Assembly: GCA_965212085.1 (NCBI GenBank)
Contig: OZ243042.1
Coordinates: 2,480,001 to 2,544,000 of the forward strand
Length of the DNA: 64,000 nt
Reading direction: 5' to 3'
From: JAHRAW01 sp965212085
GTDB lineage: Bacteria; Pseudomonadota; Gammaproteobacteria; Arenicellales; Poriferihabitantaceae
How positions within the stretch are numbered: the stretch's first letter is position 1; each line of letters starts with the position of its first letter. Shown here one piece after another: positions 53,384 to 61,588 of this stretch. The notes under the pieces were generated by a model. It was not told where the DNA came from. It saw only the letters and a list, made by a program, of their open reading frames with translations, and made no database searches. The position numbers and the translations under genes were made by a program.

Positions 53384-55996
53384 TTAGAAACGCAACGAAC
53401 CGGTCAGGCGGATGTTATGCCCGATGTCGTTGTCATCCCGTTCGGTGCGTTCGCCGGTCAACTCCAAGCGCAAGCCGCGCTTGGTCCATTTGCCGAGGGC
53501 GTTGGAGAAGTCCATTCCCATCTTTTGACTGCGCCCGTCTTCGGTCCAGCCGGGTTCCAGAGTGAAGGTAATTCCACGGCCTTGCACGCCCGAATCCAGC
53601 CGGGCCTGCAAACTGGCTTCCCATTCTTCGTAGTCCTCCGCCTCATGGGCCACCAGGAAACTGGTTTTTCCCTGTACGCTCAAACCATTCACCGGGTTGG
53701 TGTAGTTGAAGCCCAATCCCACATCCGCACCACCGCCCTGTTCGGCGTCGCCGTCATCCCAGCGTAGGCCGAGTTCCCAGTTCGGGGTGAATTGTGCGCC
53801 GTCTGCGGTTATCTCGCCCGGTACGCGGCCTTGTATGGCGGCGCGCAGGCGTTGGGAGTCTGCGGTTACTGCGGGCAGGTCGGTGGCCTCATCGGCATCG
53901 GATTCCAGTTCCACGGCGAAAGCACTGGCTTTCCACGACCATTCGCTGCGTTTGTACGTGGTCAGGTCACCGGAGATGCCGAGGGCGATCATCTGCATAT
54001 CAATATCTACTTCGGTGGTCTCGTCATCGCCGTCTGTGGACAGTTCGGCGTCGCCTTCGCCGTAGCCGAGCATGGCCCAGGCGGTGGTGGTGTCATTTGG
54101 TTGCCACTGGATATAGGGCAGGATGCTGGTCAGGTCGGCTTCCAAATCGCCTTGGGCTTCGTCGGTGGCGTCGTCGTAGTCCACGTCACCGCTGGTTTCG
54201 GAGATGGCGAGGCCGAGGCGGGTGCCGGTGGGGGTTTGGTAGTCCATGCCGAGGTAGGCGGAGGTTACGTCTCCGTCCAGGTCGAAGTCGTCTTCGGGTT
54301 TGCCGTCGAAGTTGGTGGTGGTGGCGCGTGCCCAGAGGCTCCAGCCGGAGGTGCTTGAGGCGTCGTCGTTGAGGTTGAAGTGGAACGCGCTTTTCATGAG
54401 GAGGTCGCGGGGGGACATTGTTGTTGTTGTGTCCGCAAGATTGGCCGGTTGTGCCGGGTCATGTTCAACTGGATTCCCGATACGATGAAAAACATGGTCG
54501 CTATCGCTCCCTGTTTTTCTATCGTTCGGGAATGACACCGAGGGTGATTTGTATTTTTGTGGGTATGACACCGAGGGTGATTTGTGTTTTTGTGGGTATG
54601 ACACCGAGGGCGTGTTAACAACGCTACCGTCATTCTCGAGCGTTAGTGTCCGTTGCCGCGTTAGCGGCTTACGGACACTTACGACTCGGGAATCCAGGGT
54701 TTGGGCGGGGGTGTTGGCCGCTAACTCAAACTTGTGGCCGCCGATGGTGAAGTGGCTGGTGTTTGCGCTTGCGCCGGTGTTGCCCAGGTAGTCTTCAAAT
54801 ACGCCTACCGTGCCGGTGGCAAAAGCCCGCCCGAATGCCGCCAGAGTCTTTTGCACAACGCGTTCGCTACCGAACTGTCCGATGGTGATGGTGAAGGTCA
54901 GTTCCACGCTATCGGGGTTGGTGGCATCGTTGTCGGTGGCGGTGTAGGTGTAGGTCGTTTCATCCTGATCGGTGGTCGGGGTGCCGTCCAAAACTTGGGT
55001 GGCGGCGGTGAAGGTCAGGCCGTCGGGCAGGGGCGGGGTCGGGTTGATGGCGTAGGTGAGTGCGCCGGTGCCGCCGGTGGCGGCGGGCAGGGTTACGCTG
55101 ATGGGTTCATCGGGGGCGTATCTTTGGGGGCGGATGGTGGTGGTGGCGCCGAAGGTTGGCATGAGGTCGGTGATGGTGATGGTGAAGGGCAGTTCCGTGA
55201 TGTCGGGCGGGGTGTCGCTGTCGGTCACGGTGTAGGTGAAGGTCGTCATGCTTAGCATGGTGGTGGGGGTGCCGTCCAAAACGCGGGTGGCGGCGGTGAA
55301 GGTCAGGCCGTCGGGCAGGGTTTCGGTGATGGCGTACATGACTGTGCCCTGGCCGCCGGTGGCGGTGGGCAGGGTCAGGTTGACGACGGTGGTGGGGGTG
55401 TAACTCTGGGCGGGGATGGTGGCGGCACCGAAGGTTGGGGGGTCGGTCTCGCCCTGGATGTTGATGGTGACGGTGGCGGAGACCGGGCCGGTTGTTCCGC
55501 TGGTCTGCTCCCCGGCCACGGTAAAGGTTTCGGTGAGTGTGTCGCCGTCGTTCAAGGCATCCACGGCGGCATTGTCGTTGTCCAGTGTGTAGGTCAGTAC
55601 CGCTGTGTTGCTTAGGGGAGCACCTAGGCGAACTACAAAGTTTCCGTACATGCCATCAGTGTCCTGGGCCGTGAAAACACCTACTTGCAGCTGCACGGCG
55701 TTCCCGAATGTCAACGAATTGGCGGTTACGGTATTGGGGCTGGCGTCCTCAACGATGGTGTAGGTGAGGTTGTTACCGGGTGCGGCGGCGTCAAAAATCT
55801 GCGCCGAGGCGTGGTGGGCGGGGATGAGGGTGAGGGCGAGGAGGAGTAAGGCGGTGAGGGATGCGCCGTTAGGGGTCAGGCGTGAATTTTGTTGTGCAGG
55901 GGGGGGGGGGGGGGGGGCAGGAATGGCTGTTGAGACGCTCAAAGGCGCGGTTTTATGCGGTTTTGGGGTGTTTTTGGTTATGGAACGGGGGAACAT
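53384..55996 (-). CDS. Autotransporter-like outer-membrane adhesin with Ig-like repeats and a poly-C tract
   Basis: An 870-residue protein. AGGAGG (56008-56003) precedes the ATG at 55996, fixing the start. Residues 28-33 are six prolines from a 19-C tract. A hydrophobic signal core (47-60) ends HHASA-Q. Next comes a VCBS/cadherin-like domain (DALNDGDTLTETFTVAGEQT), then two He_PIG-type Ig repeats (each with LPDGLTFTAAT-VLDGTPTT). Residues ~433-509 derive from translated A/B repeats. The last ~280 residues form a beta barrel with alternating pattern and terminal LTGSLRF. It is probably surface-exposed and phase-variable. The exact secretion class is uncertain because no autotransporter database match could be run. 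Confidence 0.75.
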   Translation of the reverse strand: MFPRSITKNTPKPHKTAPLSVSTAIPAPPPPPPAQQNSRLTPNGASLTALLLLALTLIPAHHASAQIFDAAAPGNNLTYTIVEDASPNTVTANSLTFGNAVQLQVGVFTAQDTDGMYGNFVVRLGAPLSNTAVLTYTLDNDNAAVDALNDGDTLTETFTVAGEQTSGTTGPVSATVTINIQGETDPPTFGAATIPAQSYTPTTVVNLTLPTATGGQGTVMYAITETLPDGLTFTAATRVLDGTPTTMLSMTTFTYTVTDSDTPPDITELPFTITITDLMPTFGATTTIRPQRYAPDEPISVTLPAATGGTGALTYAINPTPPLPDGLTFTAATQVLDGTPTTDQDETTYTYTATDNDATNPDSVELTFTITIGQFGSERVVQKTLAAFGRAFATGTVGVFEDYLGNTGASANTSHFTIGGHKFELAANTPAQTLDSRVVSVRKPLTRQRTLTLENDGSVVNTPSVSYPQKHKSPSVSYPQKYKSPSVSFPNDRKTGSDSDHVFHRIGNPVEHDPAQPANLADTTTTMSPRDLLMKSAFHFNLNDDASSTSGWSLWARATTTNFDGKPEDDFDLDGDVTSAYLGMDYQTPTGTRLGLAISETSGDVDYDDATDEAQGDLEADLTSILPYIQWQPNDTTTAWAMLGYGEGDAELSTDGDDETTEVDIDMQMIALGISGDLTTYKRSEWSWKASAFAVELESDADEATDLPAVTADSQRLRAAIQGRVPGEITADGAQFTPNWELGLRWDDGDAEQGGGADVGLGFNYTNPVNGLSVQGKTSFLVAHEAEDYEEWEASLQARLDSGVQGRGITFTLEPGWTEDGRSQKMGMDFSNALGKWTKRGLRLELTGERTERDDNDIGHNIRLTGSLRF
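54471..54697. repeat. A and B elements inside the adhesin coding sequence
   Basis: A full B hairpin (54471-54536), two tandem ~33-bp units (GTGATTTGT…GTATGACACCGAGG, 54537-54610) and a full A hairpin (54630-54697) lie inside the adhesin frame without interrupting it. The translated 33-bp units give SVSYPQKHKSP and SVSYPQKYKSP, and B begins SVSFPNDRK. Confidence 0.9.
55899..55917. repeat. 19-base G/C homopolymer in the adhesin gene
   Basis: A run of 19 G on the plus strand (C on the coding strand), 26 codons after the start codon and before the signal peptide core. With one C more the frame meets TAA, and with one C fewer TGA, both within about 12 codons. Slippage would therefore switch the protein off. 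Confidence 0.95.
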
Positions 55997-56122
55997 GATA
56001 AGCCTCCTGAAAGGGGGGTGTTTGGTTGGAATTGCCGGGTTGGGTTGTGCCAAATTTGGGGGATTATAGCAGAAATCAGGGAAATGATACCCCCCAAAAA
56101 GGGCGGAATATGGCGGGGTTGG

Positions 56123-56302
56123 GTGCGCGTGACGCGCTTTTGCGGGGGGAAGACCCCCCGCGCCCCCCTGTGCGGCGCGGGGAAACTCCTGTTTCCAGCG
56201 CCGCGCGCACATCCCTGTGCGCGACAGTCCGGCTAACGCCGGAAGGGTTTGGACGGCGGGCGGGAACTTTGTGCGCGAGTGGGGACAGGTCGCGACCTGT
56301 CC
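56123..56302. repeat. C element (inverted) and 20-bp palindrome upstream of the adhesin gene
   Basis: The 470-bp gap between the adhesin start (55996) and the serA-like gene holds an inverted C unit (56123-56242) and the palindrome GGACAGGTCGCGACCTGTCC at 56283-56302 followed by CTACGCC. The adhesin promoter should lie between 56009 and 56123. From 56303 to 56468 nothing clear is seen beyond a possible leader for the next gene. Confidence 0.8.
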
Positions 56303-56468
56303 CTACGCCGCCGGTTGGACGGCACAGCGGCGTAAGGTCGGGCAGTGGAAATGACGGGGTATTGCGGGTTTGACGCTGGATTGCTCGTATCGTCCCTGAT
56401 GCGAGCAATCCGCTCCGGGATGCGTCCGGCGTAGCGGAACGCCACGGGTTGCGGATATAATCCCGTCC

Positions 56469-57431
56469 ATGAAAATACTCATCGCCGATAATTTTCCCCC
56501 GGATCAGCAACGCGCACTGGGCGAAGCCGGGCACCGCATTACCTTTGACCCGAACCTTGAAGGGGCGGCGCTCGGGGCGGCGTTGGGCGATCATGAAATT
56601 CTCGTGGTCAGGGGCACCAAAGTGAACGCCGCCGCCATTGACGCCGGGGCGGCGTTGCGGCTGGTGATTCGCGCCGGGGCCGGCACCAACTCCATAGACA
56701 AGGCCCACGCCGCCGCCACGGGGGTGCGCGTGTGCAACGTGCCGGGCGCCAACGCCAACGCCGTGGCGGAGCTGGTGATCGGCCTGATTATCGCCATTGA
56801 CCGCAACATCGCCGGCAACGTCATTGACCTGCGCAACAAACGCTGGGACAAGCGCATGTACGGCAAGGCCCGCGGGTTGTGCGGCATGCGCCTGGGCATC
56901 CTCGGGCTGGGCGCCATCGGCCTGGCGGTGGCGCAGCGGGCAAATGCTTTCGGCATGCGGCTTTGCACGGTGGCGCGGGATAACTGGAGCGAAACGGCGC
57001 GCAACGGCATGGACGCCTGGGGTATCGTTCAGTTCGCTTCCCTGGAGGAGTTGCTCGGCGGCTGCGACGTCATCAGCCTGCACCTGCCCCTCACCGAAAA
57101 AACCGAGCGCCTGGTGGACGAGCGCTTTCTGGCCGGGATGAAGGACGGCGCCATGCTCATCAACACCGCGCGCGGCGAGTTGCTGGATGAAGCGGCGGTG
57201 ATCCGGGCTATGGACGGCAAGGGAATCCGCGCCGGCCTCGACGTCTATCAGAACGAGCCGGCGGGCGGCGAAGCGGTGTTTGAATCAGCCCTCGCCAACC
57301 ATCCCAACGTGCGCGGCACCCACCACATCGGCGCTTCCACCGAGCAGGCCCAGGCGGCGGTGGCGGACGGCGTTATCCGGGTGATCGCTTCGTTTGAAAA
57401 CGGCGAGTTACTGTATTGCGTCAATGCCTAG
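56469..57431 (+). CDS. D-2-hydroxyacid dehydrogenase, 3-phosphoglycerate dehydrogenase-like
   Basis: A 320-residue NAD-dependent dehydrogenase. The Rossmann loop is LGILGLGAIGLAVAQRA near residue 145. Catalytic residues appear as R in VIRAGAGTNSID, E in VYQNEPAGGEAVFE and H in THHIGASTEQAQAA. The GTHHIGASTEQAQ block is typical of short phosphoglycerate dehydrogenases. No C-terminal ACT domain is present, so serine feedback control of the usual type is unlikely. Next to serC, it probably starts serine synthesis. Confidence 0.85.
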   Translation: MKILIADNFPPDQQRALGEAGHRITFDPNLEGAALGAALGDHEILVVRGTKVNAAAIDAGAALRLVIRAGAGTNSIDKAHAAATGVRVCNVPGANANAVAELVIGLIIAIDRNIAGNVIDLRNKRWDKRMYGKARGLCGMRLGILGLGAIGLAVAQRANAFGMRLCTVARDNWSETARNGMDAWGIVQFASLEELLGGCDVISLHLPLTEKTERLVDERFLAGMKDGAMLINTARGELLDEAAVIRAMDGKGIRAGLDVYQNEPAGGEAVFESALANHPNVRGTHHIGASTEQAQAAVADGVIRVIASFENGELLYCVNA

Positions 57432-57477
57432 ACTGCCCGTGGCTTTTCTTTCTGTTTGCATTACCTGAGCACAAACC

Positions 57478-58584
57478 ATGACCGACCAAAACCAAAACCG
57501 AAAACACAATTTCAGCGCCGGGCCTTGCACCCTGCCCCTCGCCGTTCTTGAACAGGCCCAACAGGAATTCGTTGACTACCAGGGCGCGGGCATGTCCCTG
57601 ATTGAGATGAGCCATCGCGGCAAACATTTCCAGGCGGTGGCCGACGAGGCCATGGCGCTGGCGCTGGAAATCTACCAGGCCCCGGACGACTTCAGCGTCT
57701 TGTTTCTCCAGGGCGGCGCCATGCTGCAGTTTTCCATGATCCCGATGAACCTGCTGCACGACGGCGGCAAAGGCGCGTATATCAATTCCGGCGCGTGGGC
57801 CAAAGGCGCGATCACCGACGGCGCCTGCTACGGCGACATCTACACCGCCTGGGACGGCGCCGACTGCGGCTACACCCGCATGCCGGCGAGCGGCGAGATC
57901 GCGCTCGCCTCCACCGGCCGCACCCGCTACCTGCACATCACCACCAACGAGACCATCGGCGGCATCCGCATGGCCGAATGGCCGGAAGTTCAGGTGCCGC
58001 TCATCGGCGACGTGTCTTCGGAGTATATGGCGCGCCCGATTCCGTGGGAGAAATTCGACCTGGTGTACGGCGGCGCGCAAAAAAATCTCGGGCCCGCCGG
58101 TATGGCGGTGGTGTTCGTGCGCAAAACCATCCTCGAACACAGCAACCGCAAAATCGGCCGCTACCTGCGCTACGACGTCCACGAAGCCAGCGGTTCGATG
58201 TTCAACACCCCGCCGGTTTTTCCCATCTACCTGTTCGGCAAGGTGTTGCGGTGGATGAAAGACCAGGGCGGGCTGGCGGCCATGGAGCGCAACGCGGCAC
58301 AAAAATCCGGCCTGTTGTACGCCGCCATCGATCACAGCGACGGCTACTACAACTGCCCGGTGGAGCGCACCAGCCGCTCGCAAATGAACGTGGTGTTCCG
58401 CCTGCCGAATGAAGCGCTGGAAGAAAAATTCCTCGCTGAGGCCGGCGCCGCCGGGCTGATGAACCTCAAGGGCCACCGCAGCGTCGGCGGCTGCCGCGCC
58501 AGCATTTACAACGCCATGCCGCCGGCGGGGGTGGAGGCGCTGACCGGGTTCATGGCGCGGTTCAGGGAAAACAACCGCGTCTGA
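57478..58584 (+). CDS. serC: Phosphoserine aminotransferase
   Basis: A 368-residue class V PLP aminotransferase that converts 3-phosphohydroxypyruvate to phosphoserine, and also serves PLP synthesis. The start HNFSAGPCTLPLAVLEQAQ, the cofactor-binding FLQGGAMLQFSMIPMN, PLP lysine in VYGGAQKNLGPAGMAVV and the terminal GLKGH-like LKGHRSVGGCRASIYNAMP are all present. It follows the dehydrogenase by 46 bp and forms the serine operon with it. Confidence 0.96.
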   Translation: MTDQNQNRKHNFSAGPCTLPLAVLEQAQQEFVDYQGAGMSLIEMSHRGKHFQAVADEAMALALEIYQAPDDFSVLFLQGGAMLQFSMIPMNLLHDGGKGAYINSGAWAKGAITDGACYGDIYTAWDGADCGYTRMPASGEIALASTGRTRYLHITTNETIGGIRMAEWPEVQVPLIGDVSSEYMARPIPWEKFDLVYGGAQKNLGPAGMAVVFVRKTILEHSNRKIGRYLRYDVHEASGSMFNTPPVFPIYLFGKVLRWMKDQGGLAAMERNAAQKSGLLYAAIDHSDGYYNCPVERTSRSQMNVVFRLPNEALEEKFLAEAGAAGLMNLKGHRSVGGCRASIYNAMPPAGVEALTGFMARFRENNRV

Positions 58585-58603
58585 CGCCGGCACCTCCTGA
58601 CCC

Positions 58604-59878
58604 ATGCCGCGCATCCGCGCCTTTGACGGTTATCTGGTGGACGCCGGCCACGCCGCGCGGGTGGTGTCGCCGGCCTACGACGCGGTGTCCCCGGCAAAGC
58701 GCCGGCAGTTCGCCGAAGCCAATCCGCAGAATTACCTGAACACCATGCGCCTGCGGGAGGATTTTCCCGATGATGCGCAGCCCACCGCCGAGCACCTGCT
58801 GGCGTTGAACAAGGCGCGCCTGGATGAGTTGCTGTCCAACGGTTCGTTCCGGCGTTTTGAGCAGCCCTGCCTGTTCATCTACCGGCTGTCGGTGGACGGC
58901 CACACCCAGACCGGGGTGGTGTGCGAAGTATCCGTTGACGAATACCACGAGGGACGCCTGCGAAAGCACGAGAGCACCCGCAGCGACAAGGAAGACCTGC
59001 TGGCGATGTATCAAAAAGTGGTCGGCGTCTCGTCAAGCCCGATCTGCCTCGCCCACCCCCACGACGCCGACATCGAGCAGTTCCTCAGCCGCGCAACCCG
59101 GCAGCCGCCGGCCCTCGACTTTGTCTCCCCGGACGGCGTCGCCCAGCAGGTGTGGCGCGTCGAAAGCGCGGCGCAGCAGGCGCGGTTACAGGCATTGTTT
59201 GAACGCATCGAAATCACCTATCTCACCGACGGCCACCACCGCGCCGCCGCCGGCTGGCGTTATGCACAGATGTGCCGGCGGCATAGCGGGGACGGGGACG
59301 GGAACGGCAACGACCGCGGAGACGAGCCGTACAACCAACTCCTGGTGGTATTGTTCTCCGCCGCGCAACTCGCGTTGCTGCCGTTTCACCGCGCCGTCAA
59401 GGACTTGAACGGGTGGTCCGAAGCCGGGTTGGTCAAGGCGCTGGAGCAGGATTTTTCGGTGCAAGAGGTGGCGTCCGGTTGCGCGCCGTTCGAGCCGTCC
59501 GGCCACGGTGAGTTCGGCATGCTGGTCAACGACCACTGGTACCGGCTGCGCGTCCGCGAACACCTCGCACGGGTACTGGCGGATGCCGCCGACCCGGTCA
59601 ACTCCCTGGACGTCTCCATCCTGCAAAACCACGTCCTGGAACCGCTGCTCGGCATCGCCGACACCCGCAGCGACCCGCGCCTGGACTACGTCTCCGGCGT
59701 CACCGGCGGCGAAGGCCTGCGGCAAAAATGCGCCGAAGGCTGGGCGGTCTGCTTCGCCTGCTTCGCCACCTCCATCACCCAACTCATGGCAGTCGCCGAC
59801 GCCGGCGCGCTGATGCCGCCAAAATCCACCTACTTCAATCCCAAAGCCAACTCCGGGGTTTTCATTCGCCGGAAATGA
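58604..59878 (+). CDS. DUF1015-family protein
   Basis: A 424-residue protein of the DUF1015 family, function unknown. Family signatures are VVSPAYDAVSPAKR, the EYHEGRLRKHESTRSDKED block (HE--T), YLTDGHHRAAAGWRYAQ and the C-terminal LMPPKSTYFNPKANSGVFIR. It lies 19 bp after serC, an arrangement seen in many bacteria with serA-serC, so a link to serine metabolism is likely. A GGGACG hexamer repeat (59287-59312) adds a GDGDGNGND loop. The C-terminal end abuts a repeat array. Confidence 0.9.
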   Translation: MPRIRAFDGYLVDAGHAARVVSPAYDAVSPAKRRQFAEANPQNYLNTMRLREDFPDDAQPTAEHLLALNKARLDELLSNGSFRRFEQPCLFIYRLSVDGHTQTGVVCEVSVDEYHEGRLRKHESTRSDKEDLLAMYQKVVGVSSSPICLAHPHDADIEQFLSRATRQPPALDFVSPDGVAQQVWRVESAAQQARLQALFERIEITYLTDGHHRAAAGWRYAQMCRRHSGDGDGNGNDRGDEPYNQLLVVLFSAAQLALLPFHRAVKDLNGWSEAGLVKALEQDFSVQEVASGCAPFEPSGHGEFGMLVNDHWYRLRVREHLARVLADAADPVNSLDVSILQNHVLEPLLGIADTRSDPRLDYVSGVTGGEGLRQKCAEGWAVCFACFATSITQLMAVADAGALMPPKSTYFNPKANSGVFIRRK

Positions 59879-59885
59879 GCGATTC

Positions 59886-60738
59886 TTGTCAGCGAATTAG
59901 TGAACCTATACAGGAATGACGACAGAGTTGTTGCCACGCTCTCGGTGTTATACCCGCAAAGTACAAATCTCCCTCGATGTCATTCCCGAACGATAGAAAA
60001 ATAGGGAGCGCCAGCGACCATGTTTTTCATCGTATCGGGAATCCAGTTTTTTTGGTTCGGCGATAGCCGGACTGTCGCGCACAGGGATGTGCGCAGCGGC
60101 GCTGAAAACAGGATGTTTCCCCGCGCCGCACAGGGGGGGCGTGGGGGGCTCTCCCCCCCACATGCGCGTCACGCGCAATCGCCGCCCCGGATACCCGCAT
60201 GCGCGTCACGCGCAACCCGCCCCGCGCCCTCGCGCCCCGCCCTCGGTGTCATTCCCGAACGATAGAAAAACAGGGAGCGCCAGCGACCATGTTTTTCATC
60301 GTATCGGGAATCCAGTTTTTTTGGTTCGGCGATAGCCGGACTGTCGCGCACAGGGATGTGCGCAGCGGCGCTGAAAACAGGATGTTTTCCCGCGCCGCAC
60401 AGGGGGGCGTGGGGGGCTCTCCCCCCCACATGCGCGTCACGCGCAACCCGCCCCGCGCCCTCGCGCCCCGCCCTCGGTGTCATTCCCGAACGATAGAAAA
60501 ATAGGGAGCGTAGCGACCATATTTTTCATCGTATCGGGAATCCAGTTTTTTTGGTTCGGCGATAGCCGGACTGTCGCGCACAGGGATGTGCGCAGCGGCG
60601 CTGAAAACAGGATGTTTTCCCGCGCCGCACAGGGGGGCGTGGGGGGCTCTCCCCCCCACATGCGCGTCACGCGCAACCGCCGCCCCGGATACCCGCATGC
60701 GCGTCACGCGCAACCCGCCCCGCGCCCTCGCGCCCCGC
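59886..60738. repeat. Three-unit array of multi-hairpin repeats between convergent genes
   Basis: After an inverted D element (59886-59913) come three tandem units beginning with CATTCCCGAACGATAGAAAA at 59981, 60250 and 60481, spaced 269 and 231 bp. Each has a B hairpin, CGGC-GATA-GCCG, GCGCAC-AGGGAT-GTGCGC and the long arms GCGGCGCTGAAAAC / GTTTTCCCGCGCCGC. GTGGGGGG-CTCT-CCCCCCAC and TGCGCGT-C-ACGCGCA follow. In the third unit these lie at 60557-60568, 60576-60593, 60595-60628, 60639-60659 and 60661-60675. Units one and three carry an extra segment with CCGCCCCGGATACCCGCATG. The array runs into the prmC 3' end. Confidence 0.9.
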
Positions 60739-61588
60739 CGGTCACGCGTTCGTTGCCGGCGAGGTCGCGGCGGGTGGTGATGGCGACGAAGCGGTTTTGT
60801 TTGAACAAGCCGCGCACCGCCGGGGCCTGGTCGTAGCCGTGTTCCACCAGCAGCAGCCCGCCGGGGTTCAGGCAGCCGGGGGCGCCGGCGATGATGCGCG
60901 TGAGGTCGGCGAGGCCGTCGGGCGGCGATACCAAAGCCGCGCCGGGTTCAAAGCACACGTCGCCCTGTCGCAGGTGGCGGTCGCCGGGGGCGATGTAGGG
61001 CGGGTTGGCGACGATGAGGTCGAAGCGCCGCCCCGGGACCGCGTGGAACCAGTCGCCCGGACAAAACTCGACGGCGCCGGGGGCGAGTTTTTGCCGAAGT
61101 TTTTGCCGGTTGCGTTCGGCCACTTGCAGGGCGGCGGGGGAAATATCGGTGGCGACGATGGCGCAATGCGGCAACTCGCCGGCCAGCGCCAGGGCGATGG
61201 CGCCGCTGCCGGTGCCGAGTTCCAGCAGCGTGGCGACCGCGTGGCGCGCGGCGTGGGCCAGCGCCTCTTCCACCAGCAACTCGGTTTCGGGCCGGGGAAT
61301 GAGCACGTCGGGGGTAACGGTCAGGGTCAGCGACCAGAACTCTTTTTGTCCGAGAAGGTAGGCGACCGGCTCGCCGCGCACGCGCCTTTCCAGCAGGGAC
61401 TGGAACGCTTCGGCCTCGCGCTCGGGCACGGGTTCTTCGGCGGCGGCGATGAGCGATGCGGTGGTTTGGCCGGTGACGGCGCACAATAACGCTTCGGCGT
61501 CGCTCAGGCTGTCTTCATTGCCGCCGAGACGCGCGCGCCCCCGGCACAACAACTCCTCAATCGTCACCAACCCCGAACCCCGCCTCAT
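60704..61588 (-). CDS. prmC: Release factor glutamine methyltransferase
   Basis: A 294-residue SAM methyltransferase that methylates the GGQ glutamine of RF1 and RF2. Motif I is LLELGTGSGAIALALAGE, and the signature NPPY is in IVANPPYIAPGD. The N-terminal VAYLLGQKEFWSLTLTV and LIPRPETELLVEEAL are typical. The ATG at 61588 overlaps the prfA stop by ATGA. A longer frame to 61906 is antisense-like extension in prfA. The natural family end is near RDLAGNERVT. The last residues (GGARGRGAGCA) and the stop codon come from the repeat array. Confidence 0.95.
   Translation of the reverse strand: MRRGSGLVTIEELLCRGRARLGGNEDSLSDAEALLCAVTGQTTASLIAAAEEPVPEREAEAFQSLLERRVRGEPVAYLLGQKEFWSLTLTVTPDVLIPRPETELLVEEALAHAARHAVATLLELGTGSGAIALALAGELPHCAIVATDISPAALQVAERNRQKLRQKLAPGAVEFCPGDWFHAVPGRRFDLIVANPPYIAPGDRHLRQGDVCFEPGAALVSPPDGLADLTRIIAGAPGCLNPGGLLLVEHGYDQAPAVRGLFKQNRFVAITTRRDLAGNERVTGGARGRGAGCA

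Noticed and set aside
59976..60738. CRISPR-like tandem array
   Set aside because: The units are 230-270 bp, nearly identical throughout, without short repeats alternating with unique spacers, and no cas genes are near.
59948..60836. Open frames inside the repeat array and other C elements (for example those reading MRVTRMWGGEPPTPP)
   Set aside because: They are the same GC-rich palindromic repeat read in several frames, on both strands, with no family similarity and no ribosome site. They are not treated as genes.
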